Below, in pieces: positions 9,277-18,533 of a DNA stretch of 64,000 bases; the first letter of the stretch is position 1, and the number at the start of each line of letters is the position of its first letter. Below the pieces are notes generated by a model. That model searched no databases. It had not been told where the DNA came from and saw only the letters and a list, made by a program, of their open reading frames with translations. The translations under genes and the position numbers were made by a program. This DNA comes from an uncultured Acetatifactor sp. (GTDB lineage Bacteria; Bacillota; Clostridia; Lachnospirales; Lachnospiraceae). The stretch covers positions 1 through 64,000 of the forward strand of contig CANREV010000010.1 in NCBI GenBank assembly GCA_947629645.1. Direction: 5' to 3'.

Positions 9277-10011
9277 TTATTGCCATCCGCCATCCATTGT
9301 GATAATCTGCCCCGTCATATAGGTCGGCGCATTGGCCATCTGCAGGATTAATTCAGCCGCTTCCTCAGGTGTGCCCAGACGGTCTGCAGGAATTTCCTCA
9401 CGCAATGTTTCCAGGTCCTCGGGCGTCAGACATTGATTCATGGCAGTGTCTATGACGCCGCAGGCAATGGCGTTCACCTGAATGTTGCTGGGAGCCAGTT
9501 CCTTTGCCAGAGCCTTGGTGAAGCTGTTGACGCCGCCCTTGGATGCGGAGTAGGCCACTTCCATAGAAGCGCCAACGCTCCCCCAGACCGAGGAAACGTT
9601 GATGATTCGGCCGGCGTGCTTTTGGAGCATGAGAGGAACGGCATATTTACATGTGTAAAAGCAGGCATCCAGATTAACGGACATCACTCTGTGCCACTGC
9701 GCAGGAGTCATGTCCGTAAGCAGGCCGATATGGGCGATACCGGCGTTATTGATCAGAATATCCAGAGAAGCGATCCGGGAAAAAAGAGCTTTTACCTGGC
9801 TGTGATTTCCCATATCTACGCGGCAGGGCGTACAGGAGATATGATAGTCTGCGCAAAGCGTCTCTGCCAGAGATTCCAGCTCTTCTATGGAGTTTTGGCA
9901 GGTCAGATAAAGATCTGCGCCGTTTTGTGCAAAAAGTATGGCAGCGGCTCTTCCGATGCCTCTGGAAGCGCCTGTGATCAGGACAGTCTGACGGGCGAAA
10001 ATCGGGTTCAT
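9277..10011 (-). CDS. SDR-family oxidoreductase, FabG-like
   Basis: A 244-residue classical short-chain dehydrogenase/reductase. It carries the cofactor motif TGASRGIG near the N-terminus, DMGNHSQV, the NNAG motif, the catalytic Ser in INVSSVWG and YSASKGG (YxxxK). The C-terminus MTGQIITMDGGWQ is typical of 3-oxoacyl-ACP reductase-like proteins. The start at 10011 (MNPIFARQ) is chosen because GGAGG lies 7 nt upstream; an ATG 33 bp earlier lacks such a site. It is a stand-alone gene away from any fatty acid synthesis cluster, so the substrate is open. Confidence 0.88.
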   Translation of the reverse strand: MNPIFARQTVLITGASRGIGRAAAILFAQNGADLYLTCQNSIEELESLAETLCADYHISCTPCRVDMGNHSQVKALFSRIASLDILINNAGIAHIGLLTDMTPAQWHRVMSVNLDACFYTCKYAVPLMLQKHAGRIINVSSVWGSVGASMEVAYSASKGGVNSFTKALAKELAPSNIQVNAIACGVIDTAMNQCLTPEDLETLREEIPADRLGTPEEAAELILQMANAPTYMTGQIITMDGGWQ

Positions 10012-10187
10012 AACACGCCTCCTGTTGGAATTTTTTTGTAACATTCAGCCTTCGGCTGACCTGTTACTCTTTTTTTAGTATAGCATCCGCTGCCTTGCTT
10101 TTCCAGTCTGAAACTGTTACACTGTAAGCAAAGCGGTAAGATACGGAAACTTCTTGAGATACTTTATGGATGGGAGAAAATAAACAT

Positions 10188-11105
10188 ATGTATGATCTGA
10201 TCATAATCGGTTCCGGTCCTGCGGGTTTGTCCGCGGCAATCTATGGAAAGCGGGCGGGCTTTAAATTGCTGGTAGTGGAGAAGGCGCCCATGAGCGGAGG
10301 ACAGGTACTTAACACCTACGAGGTGGACAACTATCTGGGGCTGCCGGGCATGAACGGATTCGATATGGGAATGCAGTTTCGTGCCCATGCGGATAAGCTT
10401 GGCGTGGAGTTTCGGGAGGGCGAAGTCAGCTCCATAACGGACGAGGGTGATAAAAAGCTGGTCGTTGTGGAGGGAGAGGTTTTAGAAGCCAGGACAGTGA
10501 TCCTTGCCACAGGGGCCCGGCATGCGCATCTGAATGTCGCCGGAGAGGAAGAATTTACGGGTATGGGCGTGTCTTACTGTGCTACTTGCGACGGGGCTTT
10601 TTTTAAGGGGAAAAAAGTGGCTGTTGTAGGAGGCGGGGATGTGGCGCTTGAGGATGCAATTTATCTGGCGGCGCTCTGTGAAAAGGTGTACCTGATCCAC
10701 AGGAGAGATGATCTGCGGGGCGCGCAGATTTTACAGCAGGAGCTTAAGGCGCTGCCCAACGTGGAAATTATGTATAGTCATACGGTGACGCAGATACAGG
10801 GCAGGGATGCGGTAGAAAGCGTAAAGATCAAAAATCTGAAAACGGAGGAGGAATCTGATCTGGCTGTTGCCGGTGTGTTTGTGGCGGTGGGAATCCATCC
10901 TGATACGGAATTAGTGAAGGATCTGGTTGCCTGCGATGAGGGCGGTTATATTCTGGCCGGAGAAGACTGTACTACCACATTGTCAGGCCTGTACGCGGCC
11001 GGAGACATACGCCGAAAGCCTATCCGCCAGATCGTGACGGCGGTGGCGGACGGCGCCAATGCGGCGGTATCGGCAGCCGGATATATCAATAAAAATAATT
11101 TTTAA
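10188..11105 (+). CDS. trxB: Thioredoxin reductase (NADPH)
   Basis: A 305-residue low-molecular-weight flavoprotein disulfide reductase. It has an N-terminal FAD motif (IIIGSGPAGLSAAIYGKRAG), the redox-active CATC at residues 131-134, an NADPH motif (VAVVGGGDVALEDAIYLA) and the C-terminal FAD motif TLSGLYAAGDIRRKPIRQ. It transfers electrons from NADPH to thioredoxin in the cytoplasm. The start at 10188 (MYDLIIIG) fits the family; an ATG at 10170 would add six residues. No thioredoxin gene lies beside it. It ends in a strong terminator. Confidence 0.93.
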   Translation: MYDLIIIGSGPAGLSAAIYGKRAGFKLLVVEKAPMSGGQVLNTYEVDNYLGLPGMNGFDMGMQFRAHADKLGVEFREGEVSSITDEGDKKLVVVEGEVLEARTVILATGARHAHLNVAGEEEFTGMGVSYCATCDGAFFKGKKVAVVGGGDVALEDAIYLAALCEKVYLIHRRDDLRGAQILQQELKALPNVEIMYSHTVTQIQGRDAVESVKIKNLKTEEESDLAVAGVFVAVGIHPDTELVKDLVACDEGGYILAGEDCTTTLSGLYAAGDIRRKPIRQIVTAVADGANAAVSAAGYINKNNF

Positions 11106-11135
11106 TTTTTTTTAAAGAAATAAAAAGATTTTATC

Positions 11136-11175
11136 AAAAAAAGGAATCCGTTATTTTTCCGGATTCCTTTTTTTA
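11136..11175 (+). terminator. Intrinsic terminator after trxB
   Basis: A perfect AAAGGAATCCG / CGGATTCCTTT stem with a 9-nt loop followed by a run of T. It begins about 30 bp after the trxB stop. Confidence 0.9.
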
Positions 11176-11234
11176 ATCCTTAAAAAGCGCGAAAATGCGT
11201 TGGTTTTAAGAATTTTGACAATTATATATCAATG

Positions 11235-11263
11235 TTGACAAGAAGCAAAATAAGTGTTATATT
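11235..11263 (+). promoter_or_regulatory. Near-consensus sigma-A promoter for the NlpC/P60 gene
   Basis: TTGACA (11235-11240), a 17-nt spacer and TATATT (11258-11263), 65 nt before the start codon. A second TTGACA lies 20 nt upstream at 11215-11220 without an obvious -10. Confidence 0.8.
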
Positions 11264-11327
11264 TGTTAACAAGCGTAATAAATTTGTAACAAATCGGTTA
11301 TGGGTTTTAAATACAAAGGAGATTATA

Positions 11328-12509
11328 ATGACTTATAGAAAAACCAGAATGGCAGCCTGCGCATTGACAGCGGCTCTCGCACTTTCGGCAACGGATCTGA
11401 CCGCCCAGGCGGCGGAAAGCGCATCGGTGCTGCCCAGCGGCGGTGTGAATATCGCGTTGAGCAGGGGCAATAGTTTGGAGAATATTTCTACGGATACGGA
11501 TACCATGATACCTATAGAGGCGATCATTGAGTGGGCTGCGACAGAGGAGGCAGGCGGCGCCGCATCCGAGGAGGAACCTACCGAGGAGGATTTGTTCCGG
11601 AATCTGGTCATTGCGCAAGTGAATGATTATGTGAATGTGAGAAGCCTTCCCACAACTGAGAGCGAGATCGTTGGAAAGCTTTACAATAATTCCGTTGGTA
11701 CTTTTATCAGTGAAGAGAATGGCTGGTATCAGATTTCTTCCGGCAGTGTGACAGGGTATGTGAAAGCAGAGTATTGCGTTACCGGAGAGGACGCCATTGA
11801 GACTGCAAGAAGGGTAGGTACCAGAATAGCAACTGTCAATACTACTACGTTGAAGGTGCGTACAGAGCCCAGTCTGGAAGCCTCCGTGCTGGGACTGGTT
11901 CCTCTGGAGGATCAGCTGGTGGTTCTGGACGAGACGGATGGCTGGGTCCAGGTGGATGTGGAGGAAGGTATCGGCTGGGTCTCCACAGATTATGTTTCCC
12001 TTCATACGGAATTTGTGCAGGCGGAATCCAGGGAAGAGGAAGCTGCCCGCCTTGCAAAGGAAGAGGAAGAGCGCAGAAGGGCTCGTGAAGCTGCCGCAGC
12101 GAAAGCCGCAGGTTCTTCCGGCGGTTCCACATCTTCCCAGACCTATGCGGTCAGCGGGGACAGTTCCATGGGATCTTCCGTTGCGGAATATGCGCTGCAG
12201 TTTGTAGGGAATCCTTATGTATACGGCGGAACGAGCTTAACCAATGGAGCGGACTGTTCTGGTTTCGTTATGAGCGTATATGCGAACTTTGGCGTCAGCC
12301 TGCCTCATTCTTCTTCCGCGGACCGCAATCAGGGAGCGGCGGTAGACGGATTGAGCAATGCGCAGCCCGGAGATCTGATTTGCTATTCCGGACATGTGGC
12401 GCTTTATATCGGAAACGGACAGATTGTGCATGCATCTAATTCCAGAACCGGTATCATCGTTTCCAATGCGGACTACAGAAAGATTCTTGCGATCAGGAGA
12501 ATTTTCTAA
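11328..12509 (+). CDS. Secreted SH3b-NlpC/P60 cell-wall hydrolase
   Basis: A 393-residue exported peptidoglycan hydrolase. It has a signal peptide (MTYRKTRMAACALTAALALS, cleaved near AQA), two bacterial SH3 domains (about residues 95-160 and 165-230, with YVNVRSLPTTESEIVGKL and LKVRTEPSLEASVLGLV), a Lys/Glu/Arg/Ala-rich linker, and a C-terminal NlpC/P60 domain. The catalytic triad is visible as C310 (GADCSGFV), H356 (SGHVALYIG) and H368 (IVHAS). It probably cleaves D-Glu-diamino acid bonds in the stem peptide. The start is fixed by CAAAGGAGATTATA before the ATG; upstream in-frame codons lack a ribosome binding site and would bury the signal peptide. Confidence 0.92.
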   Translation: MTYRKTRMAACALTAALALSATDLTAQAAESASVLPSGGVNIALSRGNSLENISTDTDTMIPIEAIIEWAATEEAGGAASEEEPTEEDLFRNLVIAQVNDYVNVRSLPTTESEIVGKLYNNSVGTFISEENGWYQISSGSVTGYVKAEYCVTGEDAIETARRVGTRIATVNTTTLKVRTEPSLEASVLGLVPLEDQLVVLDETDGWVQVDVEEGIGWVSTDYVSLHTEFVQAESREEEAARLAKEEEERRRAREAAAAKAAGSSGGSTSSQTYAVSGDSSMGSSVAEYALQFVGNPYVYGGTSLTNGADCSGFVMSVYANFGVSLPHSSSADRNQGAAVDGLSNAQPGDLICYSGHVALYIGNGQIVHASNSRTGIIVSNADYRKILAIRRIF

Positions 12510-12526
12510 ATAACAAGTGATATGTG

Positions 12527-12555
12527 GAGCCACGCCTCAGGGCGTGGCTCTTTTT
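12527..12555 (+). terminator. Intrinsic terminator after the NlpC/P60 gene
   Basis: A 10-bp GC-rich stem GAGCCACGCC / GGCGTGGCTC with a TCAG loop followed by TTTTT. Confidence 0.93.
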
Positions 12556-12706
12556 GCCGGATGCGGGCATGCGTGAAAATTGTGCAACTTTTTAAGGTAT
12601 TGTGTGTCTGGTCTGTGGAGTACTGATTCCGGGAGTTATACAAAATATACAAAAGAATTGAAAAATGAAAAAAGAGGACTGCGTGATGACAATAGAAAAA
12701 ATAAAG

Positions 12707-12777
12707 TTATCCACATCTCAAAAGGCTATAATTAGGACAAAATCATTTTATGCACTAAGTTATGCACAATATCCACT
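12707..12777. promoter_or_regulatory. Cluster of DnaA-box-like 9-mers in the region upstream of hpf
   Basis: The 437-nt space between the NlpC/P60 gene and hpf has no gene. Within it are TTATCCACA (12707-12715, identical to the consensus DnaA box), TTATGCACT (12748-12756), TTATGCACA (12760-12768) and the weaker ATATCCACT (12769-12777), all on one strand and in AT-rich sequence. No dnaA or dnaN gene is nearby, so this is more likely a DnaA-titrating or regulatory cluster than the origin. Confidence 0.45.
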
Positions 12778-12927
12778 GACTTTTAACACACATGTTATCT
12801 TAAAACAAGATTAAAATAGGAACACATGTTTTGTGTATTTTCCATAAAATTTTCATTTTGGCCGAAAAAACCTTTTTTCGGGTTGACATGCCAAAAGTCA
12901 AAAACATGTAAAAAATAAGCGAAATTG

Positions 12928-12957
12928 TTGCAAAAACCGCCCAAAATGTGGTACAAT
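12928..12957 (+). promoter_or_regulatory. Probable promoter of hpf
   Basis: TTGCAA (12928-12933) and TACAAT (12952-12957) with an 18-nt spacer, ending 35 nt before the hpf start codon. Confidence 0.55.
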
Positions 12958-12992
12958 TCATATACAATAAAAAACCGAAAGGGATGATTGGC

Positions 12993-13520
12993 ATGAAATT
13001 TGTAATCGTAGGCAGAAACATTGATGTTACACCCGGTTTGAGAAGCGCAGTAGAGGAAAAGATCGGTAAGCTTGAGAAATATTTCAATCCCGATACGGAA
13101 GTACATGTAACGCTGAGTGTGGAAAAGGAACGGCAGAAGATCGAAGTGACGATTCCTGTAAAGGGCAATATTATCCGTTCAGAGCAGGTCAGCAATGATA
13201 TGTATGTCTCGATAGATCTGGTGGAGGAGATCATTGAGAGACAGTTAAAGAAATATAAAAACAAGATTGTGGACAAGCATCAGGGCAACGGTTCTTTCAG
13301 CAAGATGTATGTGGAAAATGATTACATGGACGAGGAGGAAATCAAGATCGTCAGGACCAAACGGTTTGACATCAAACCCATGTACCCTGAGGATGCCTGT
13401 ATTCAGATGGAGCTGTTAGGCCATAATTTCTTTGTATTTATCAATGCGGAAACGGATCAGGTGAATGTAGTATACAAGAGAAAAGGAGATACTTACGGTC
13501 TTATTGAACCTGAAAACTGA
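12993..13520 (+). CDS. hpf: Ribosome hibernation promoting factor, long form
   Basis: A 175-residue long-type HPF. Residues 1-100 are the ribosome-binding S30AE domain (MKFVIVGRNIDVTPGLR, then HVTLSVEKERQKIEVTI), joined by a charged linker to the C-terminal dimerisation domain (RTKRFDIKPMYPEDACIQME, then NVVYKRKGDTYGLIEP). Long HPF joins two 70S ribosomes into inactive 100S particles in stationary phase or stress. The start MKFVIVG is supported by GAAAGGG 9 nt upstream and by the family's usual N-terminus. It is a single gene with its own promoter and terminator. Confidence 0.95.
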   Translation: MKFVIVGRNIDVTPGLRSAVEEKIGKLEKYFNPDTEVHVTLSVEKERQKIEVTIPVKGNIIRSEQVSNDMYVSIDLVEEIIERQLKKYKNKIVDKHQGNGSFSKMYVENDYMDEEEIKIVRTKRFDIKPMYPEDACIQMELLGHNFFVFINAETDQVNVVYKRKGDTYGLIEPEN

Positions 13521-13566
13521 ATCAATAAAGGCAGGGGATGCTGTAAAAAACAGATCCGGCCTTTTG

Positions 13567-13596
13567 GAAGCGCTCAGTGATGAGCGCTTCTTTTTT
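13567..13596 (+). terminator. Intrinsic terminator after hpf
   Basis: A perfect 10-bp stem GAAGCGCTCA / TGAGCGCTTC with a GTGA tetraloop followed by T6. Confidence 0.95.
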
Positions 13597-13642
13597 ATGA
13601 CCCGGACACATATATTTTTTTAACAAACTATCCGGAGCGATT

Positions 13643-14782
13643 ATGGATAAAGGAACACGGGAAAACTATCTGCATGTTATAAAAACAGGTATTCTGGCGG
13701 AGTGTCTGCTCGCGTTGGCCATGGCTGCCATACTGGCGGTGCGGGCGGAAAGCAAAGAGCAGGAGAGCGCAAGCAGGGATGTATTGACCGTAGAGGATGA
13801 TTATATTAAATGGGTGGATTTTACCATATCTTATGAAGCTTTATGCAAGGCTTATCAATGGGATGTGGATACCCATGGGTCAGAGCATGAGATCTGTTGG
13901 GTGGATCTGCTTGCATATACTGCGGCGCGTACGGGCGGTAACTTTGGAAAAGATGATTTGAAGGTTATGGATAAGGCCGCAAAGGCTCTTTCCGAAGGAG
14001 AGGAAAGCATAGAGAGCCTTACAAAAGATCTGAAATATTATTCATATTACAAGGAAGCTTACGATGCGGCGATCGGCGGACTGGTGGGAGAATATCGGGA
14101 AGAATGTGTGGATGAGGCGGGAAATGTAAGCTATGCGGACCGATACGGGCTAAAAGGCTGCTTTCCGCTGGCAAGGGGGTTTGACTATACCCATTATGAT
14201 GATTTCGGCGCGGGACGCAGCTATGGATATCAGCGTAAACATCTGGGACACGACATGATGGGGCTCATCGGGACGCCGGTGACTGCCGTGGAGTCGGGCG
14301 TAGTGGAAGCGCTGGGATGGAATCAGTACGGCGGATGGCGGATCGGCATCCGCAGCTTCGACAGAAAACGGTATTACTATTACGCCCATCTGCGCCAGAA
14401 TTATCCATATGCGGAGGGACTTCAGGAAGGCAGCGTAGTGACCGCCGGAGATGTCATCGGATATATGGGTCATACGGGATACAGCGCCAAAGAGAATGTC
14501 AATAATATAGAAGTAACGCATCTGCACTGGGGATTACAGTTGATCTTTGACGAATCGCAAAAAGAGGGTAATAATGAAATCTGGATCGATCTCTACGCGC
14601 TGACACGTTTTCTGGCAAAGCATACCCAGCCTGCGGTCAAGGTGGAGGGCACGAAAGAATGGGTGAGGACGAATAAGATCATCGATCCGGCGGTGGAAGA
14701 ATACATAAACGCTCACATGGGAGAGGAACAGAACAACGAATCACAGCGGGAAGCTCAGTCCGGGCCGCAGCCGGAAACCTGA
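13643..14782 (+). CDS. Membrane-anchored M23 (LytM) family metallopeptidase
   Basis: A 379-residue protein with an uncleaved N-terminal signal anchor (about 13-32) and a C-terminal LytM zinc peptidase domain (about 190-310). Zinc ligands are H200 and D204 (HLGHD) and H295 of the HLH motif (H293, H295). A helical region (35-160) precedes the catalytic domain. The family cleaves peptide cross-bridges in peptidoglycan or acts as an activator in sporulation and division. The C-terminal tail is Glu/Gln/Asn-rich. It converges on rarA with only 6 bp between the stops. Confidence 0.87.
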   Translation: MDKGTRENYLHVIKTGILAECLLALAMAAILAVRAESKEQESASRDVLTVEDDYIKWVDFTISYEALCKAYQWDVDTHGSEHEICWVDLLAYTAARTGGNFGKDDLKVMDKAAKALSEGEESIESLTKDLKYYSYYKEAYDAAIGGLVGEYREECVDEAGNVSYADRYGLKGCFPLARGFDYTHYDDFGAGRSYGYQRKHLGHDMMGLIGTPVTAVESGVVEALGWNQYGGWRIGIRSFDRKRYYYYAHLRQNYPYAEGLQEGSVVTAGDVIGYMGHTGYSAKENVNNIEVTHLHWGLQLIFDESQKEGNNEIWIDLYALTRFLAKHTQPAVKVEGTKEWVRTNKIIDPAVEEYINAHMGEEQNNESQREAQSGPQPET

Positions 14783-14788
14783 TCGCGG

Positions 14789-16135
14789 TCAGGAATGATC
14801 CGTCAGGTGGCGCAGCGCTCTGCTGCGTTTTAGTTTCTCGCTCAGAGATTTCTCTTCCCCTTCCTGTGTGGGAAGATAATAACGCCTGTTTTTTAAATTT
14901 TCGGGAAGGCAGACCATGTCCGCAATCTTTTCTTCCGTGTCATGTGCGTATATATAACCTTTGCCGTATTCCAGGTCGCTCATGAGACGGGTGGGAGCGT
15001 TGCGGATCACGAAAGGCACCGGCTCCGATAATTGAGTGAGAGCGTCTGCCTTTGCGGTTTCGTAGGCCCGGTATACGGAGTTGGAGCGCGGCGCCAGCGA
15101 CAGATAGATCACAGCCTGCGTCAGATTCAGATTGCACTCCGGCATACCGTTGAAATGACATGCCTGATATGCGGCAACGGCGATCTGCAGCGCCTGATTG
15201 TCAGCCAGACCGATATCCTCGCTGGCAAAGCGTATCAGCCTTCGTGCGATGAACAATGGATCCTCGCCTGCTTCCAGCATCCGCGCCAGCCAGTAAACCG
15301 CCGCATCGGGATCGGAATTGCGCATGGATTTGTGGAGGGCGGAGATCAGGTTATAATGTTCCTCTCCTTTCTTATCATACAGAAGAGTCTTTTTGCCCAG
15401 ACATTGTTCCAATGTGTCTTTTGTGACTGTGACAGCTCCTTCTGATGAGATTTCTCCGTTTAATACCGCCATTTCCAATGTGTTTAATGCCGTGCGGGCA
15501 TCGCCGTTTGCAAAGGAAGCGATCACGGAAAGAAGCTCCCGGTCCATATGGATTTCCATAGAGCCGAAGCCGCGCTTGTCGGTCAGAGTGCGGGACAGCA
15601 TAGCTGTCAGATCTTTTTGCGTAAGTTCTTTCAGCACGAACACTTTGCAGCGGGACAGCAAAGCGGCGTTGATCTCAAAAGAAGGATTTTCCGTGGTGGC
15701 GCCGATCAGGGTGATGCTTCCTTTTTCCACATAGGGCAGAAATGCGTCCTGCTGCGCTTTGTTAAAACGATGGATCTCGTCCACAAAGCACAGCGTCCGG
15801 ATCCCGTAAGCCTGATCCTCTTTTGCCTGTTTCATGATGTCCTTGATATCTTTGATGCCGCTGGTGACGGCGCTGAAAGTTAAAAAACGGGATCTGGTGC
15901 GGTTGGCTATGATACGGGCCAGAGTGGTCTTTCCCACTCCGGGAGGCCCCCAGAAGATCATGGAAGGGATCTGGTCCTGCTCCAGCATCCTTCTCAGCAG
16001 CTTTCCCTCGCCTAAGAGATGTTCCTGACCGATGTAATCCTCCAGAGTCTGCGGCCGCATACGGTCGGCCAGAGGCGCGGCGGCAGAGGAGAGGGAATGT
16101 CCGGTATTTGTGTCAAAAAGTGATAACTGCTCCAT
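14789..16135 (-). CDS. rarA: Replication-associated recombination protein A (AAA+ ATPase)
   Basis: A 448-residue clamp-loader-like AAA+ ATPase of the RarA/MgsA/WRNIP1 family. Signatures are Walker A GPPGVGKTT, Walker B CFVDEIHRFN, sensor 1 GATTENPSFEIN with the arginine finger in ALLSRC, and the C-terminal tetramerisation domain (LIRFASEDIGLADNQAL and YLPENLKNRRYYLP-like). It acts at stalled replication forks. The start MEQLSLFD has AAAGGAG upstream; an in-frame extension of 26 residues lacks family similarity. Confidence 0.95.
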   Translation of the reverse strand: MEQLSLFDTNTGHSLSSAAAPLADRMRPQTLEDYIGQEHLLGEGKLLRRMLEQDQIPSMIFWGPPGVGKTTLARIIANRTRSRFLTFSAVTSGIKDIKDIMKQAKEDQAYGIRTLCFVDEIHRFNKAQQDAFLPYVEKGSITLIGATTENPSFEINAALLSRCKVFVLKELTQKDLTAMLSRTLTDKRGFGSMEIHMDRELLSVIASFANGDARTALNTLEMAVLNGEISSEGAVTVTKDTLEQCLGKKTLLYDKKGEEHYNLISALHKSMRNSDPDAAVYWLARMLEAGEDPLFIARRLIRFASEDIGLADNQALQIAVAAYQACHFNGMPECNLNLTQAVIYLSLAPRSNSVYRAYETAKADALTQLSEPVPFVIRNAPTRLMSDLEYGKGYIYAHDTEEKIADMVCLPENLKNRRYYLPTQEGEEKSLSEKLKRSRALRHLTDHS

Positions 16136-16272
16136 GTACGCTCCTTTCTGAAACTGCGTCTGACCCGCGCCGCAGCAAAGCCGCATCGGCGCTTTACGCC
16201 ATAAAAATAGCATGTATCAGGATACTTGTCAAATGGAACCGGAGATGGCGGTAATAAAATTTAAGAAATCCA

Positions 16273-16301
16273 TTGCAAATATCCAACGACTATGTTAAAC
16301 T
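16273..16301 (+). promoter_or_regulatory. Candidate promoter of the butyryl-CoA operon
   Basis: TTGCAA (16273-16278), a 17-nt spacer and TAAACT (16296-16301), about 115 nt before thlA. The long untranslated leader could hold regulation, but I see no recognisable riboswitch in it. Confidence 0.5.
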
Positions 16302-16416
16302 TACAACAGTGTGTATGATAAAAAAATAACAATCGAAACATCACACTGTTTCTTACAAGTCTTTTTGAACATGTTGTGTTTACGTTTCAGAACAACGCAG
16401 ACAAGGAGGATTCATA

Positions 16417-17601
16417 ATGTCAGGAAAAGTAGTATTAGCCGGAGCATGTCGTACCGCCATCGGTACCATGGGAGGCACATTGAGCACCACTCCCGCTGCA
16501 GAGCTTGGGGCCATCGTTATTAAAGAAGCTTTGAACAGGGCAGGCGTAAAGCCTGAAGATGTAGATCAGGTTTATATGGGATGCGTGATTCAGGCGGGTC
16601 AGGGCCAGAATGTGGCTCGTCAGGCATCCATCAAAGCAGGACTTCCCATCGAGGTGCCTGCGGTTACCATGAATGTGGTGTGCGGTTCCGGTCTGAATTG
16701 TGTCAATCAGGCGGCCCAGATGATTATGGCGGGAGATGCCGATGTGGTGGTTGCGGGCGGTATGGAGAATATGTCCATGGCTCCCTATGCGATTCCCCAG
16801 GCGCGTTTCGGTTATCGCATGAACAACGGCACACTGGTGGACACTATGATCAAGGATGCCCTCTGGGATGCATTCAACGACTATCATATGATCACTACGG
16901 CAGACAATATCTGCCGCGAGTGGGGACTGACCCGCGAGGAGCTGGACGAGTTCGCGCTAAAGAGCCAGCAGAAGGCTGAGGCAGCCCAGAAGTCCGGCGC
17001 TTTTGACGCGGAGATTGTTCCCGTGACGGTAAAGAAAAAGAAAGAAACCATTGAGTTTAAGGTGGATGAAGGCCCCCGCGCCGGTTCTACCATGGAGGGA
17101 CTTAAGAAGCTGCGCCCTATTAATCCCGATGGATTTGTGACCGCAGGCAACGCTTCCGGCATCAATGACGGCGCCGCCGCCATTGTTGTCATGAGTGAAG
17201 AAAAAGCAAAGGAACTGGGTGTAAAGCCTATGGCTACCTTTGTGGCGGGAGCTTTGGCGGGAGTTCGCCCCGAGGTTATGGGGATCGGTCCTGTAGCCGC
17301 TACGAAAAAAGTAATGGCAAAGACCGGAATGAAGATTGAAGATTTTGATATCATCGAGGCAAATGAAGCCTTCGCGGCACAGTCCGTTGCTGTGGGCAAA
17401 GAGCTGGGAATCGATGTGGATAGGCAGTTAAATCCCAATGGCGGAGCCATTGCGCTGGGTCATCCCGTTGGCGCTTCCGGCTGCCGTATCCTCGTTACGC
17501 TGCTGTATGAGATGCAGGCGAGAGGGGCGAAAACGGGTCTTGCCACGCTGTGTATCGGCGGCGGCATGGGCTGTTCCACAATCGTGAAAATGGAAGACTG
17601 A
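16417..17601 (+). CDS. thlA: Acetyl-CoA C-acetyltransferase (thiolase)
   Basis: A 394-residue biosynthetic-type thiolase that condenses two acetyl-CoA to acetoacetyl-CoA, the first step of butyryl-CoA synthesis. The nucleophilic cysteine is C89 in [11 protein letters not shown]. The C-terminal GHPVGASG histidine motif and CIGGGMG cysteine motif complete the active site. The start is supported by AAGGAGG 8 nt upstream. It is first in a six-gene operon with crt, hbd, bcd, etfB and etfA. Confidence 0.96.
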   Translation: MSGKVVLAGACRTAIGTMGGTLSTTPAAELGAIVIKEALNRAGVKPEDVDQVYMGCVIQAGQGQNVARQASIKAGLPIEVPAVTMNVVCGSGLNCVNQAAQMIMAGDADVVVAGGMENMSMAPYAIPQARFGYRMNNGTLVDTMIKDALWDAFNDYHMITTADNICREWGLTREELDEFALKSQQKAEAAQKSGAFDAEIVPVTVKKKKETIEFKVDEGPRAGSTMEGLKKLRPINPDGFVTAGNASGINDGAAAIVVMSEEKAKELGVKPMATFVAGALAGVRPEVMGIGPVAATKKVMAKTGMKIEDFDIIEANEAFAAQSVAVGKELGIDVDRQLNPNGGAIALGHPVGASGCRILVTLLYEMQARGAKTGLATLCIGGGMGCSTIVKMED

Positions 17602-17614
17602 CGGTTACATGCAG

Positions 17615-17652
17615 AGAGAATACCAAAACCATTGCTGGCGCTGGTGTTCTCT
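17615..17652 (+). other. Intercistronic hairpin between thlA and crt
   Basis: An 11-bp stem AGAGAATACCA / TGGTGTTCTCT with a 16-nt loop. There is no T tract, so it is more likely an RNA processing or stability element than a terminator. Confidence 0.55.
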
Positions 17653-17692
17653 TTGTTGCGAGAGGATATCATTGAATTGATAGGAGGTTCTT

Positions 17693-18517
17693 ATGGAATT
17701 TATCTTGTACGAGCAGAAAGGAAATATTGCGACTATTACCATCAACAGGGAGAAAGCGCTGAACGCCTTAAACTCTCAAGTGCTGGATGAACTGAATGCA
17801 GCGCTGGACGAGGTGGATACCGATGCGGTGCGCTGTCTGATCCTCACCGGCGCGGGACAGAAATCTTTCGTAGCCGGCGCGGATATCGGAGAGATGAGCA
17901 CTCTGACCAAAGCGGAAGGGGAGGCCTTTGGAAAGAAGGGCAACGATGTGTTCCGCAGACTGGAGACATTTCCTGTTCCTGTGATCGCTGCCGTAAACGG
18001 TTTCGCGCTGGGCGGCGGCTGCGAGATCGCCATGAGCTGCGACATCCGCCTTTGCTCTGACAACGCGGTGTTCGGACAGCCGGAAACGGGGCTTGGCATC
18101 ACCCCCGGTTTTGGAGGCACCCAGAGGCTGGCGCGTCTGGTAGGCGCGGGTATGGCGAAACAGATGATCTATACCGCCAGAAATATCAAAGCGGCGGAAG
18201 CGTACAGGATCGGGCTGGTAAACGAAGTTTACTCCGCAGAGACAGATGAGGCCGGAAATGTGGTAAAGACGGCGCAGGAGGTGCTGATGGCGGCGGCGGA
18301 GAAGATGGCGGCGGCCATTGCAAAGAATGCGCCCATTGCTGTCCGCAATTGTAAAAAAGCCATCAACGAAGGTTTAGATGCAGATATGGATGAAGCCATC
18401 GTGATCGAAGAGAAGCTCTTCGGCGACTGTTTCGAGACGGAGGATCAAAAGTACGGCATGGCTTTCTTCCTTGACAAGAACAAGGAGAAAGTAAAAGAAG
18501 AATTTAAGAATCGTTAA
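17693..18517 (+). CDS. crt: Short-chain enoyl-CoA hydratase (crotonase)
   Basis: A 274-residue crotonase-fold enzyme that interconverts 3-hydroxybutyryl-CoA and crotonyl-CoA. The oxyanion-hole segment AGADIGEM, the GGGCEIAMSCDIR motif and the catalytic Glu in FGQPETGLGITPGFGGTQRL are present. It is about 12 residues longer than the usual 260, because of an insertion at about residue 184 (SAETDEAGNVVKTAQEV). A TAGGAGG site sits just before the start. It is second in the operon, 91 bp after thlA. Confidence 0.94.
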   Translation: MEFILYEQKGNIATITINREKALNALNSQVLDELNAALDEVDTDAVRCLILTGAGQKSFVAGADIGEMSTLTKAEGEAFGKKGNDVFRRLETFPVPVIAAVNGFALGGGCEIAMSCDIRLCSDNAVFGQPETGLGITPGFGGTQRLARLVGAGMAKQMIYTARNIKAAEAYRIGLVNEVYSAETDEAGNVVKTAQEVLMAAAEKMAAAIAKNAPIAVRNCKKAINEGLDADMDEAIVIEEKLFGDCFETEDQKYGMAFFLDKNKEKVKEEFKNR

Positions 18518-18533
18518 TGAAGGAGGAAAATCG

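Noticed and set aside
11215..11240. Two TTGACA boxes as a tandem promoter pair
   Set aside because: Only the second box (11235) has a -10 at 17 nt. The first has none at a workable distance.
12707..12777. Replication origin
   Set aside because: DnaA-box-like motifs are present, but no dnaA, dnaN, rpmH or gyr genes, DNA unwinding element or other origin context is seen.
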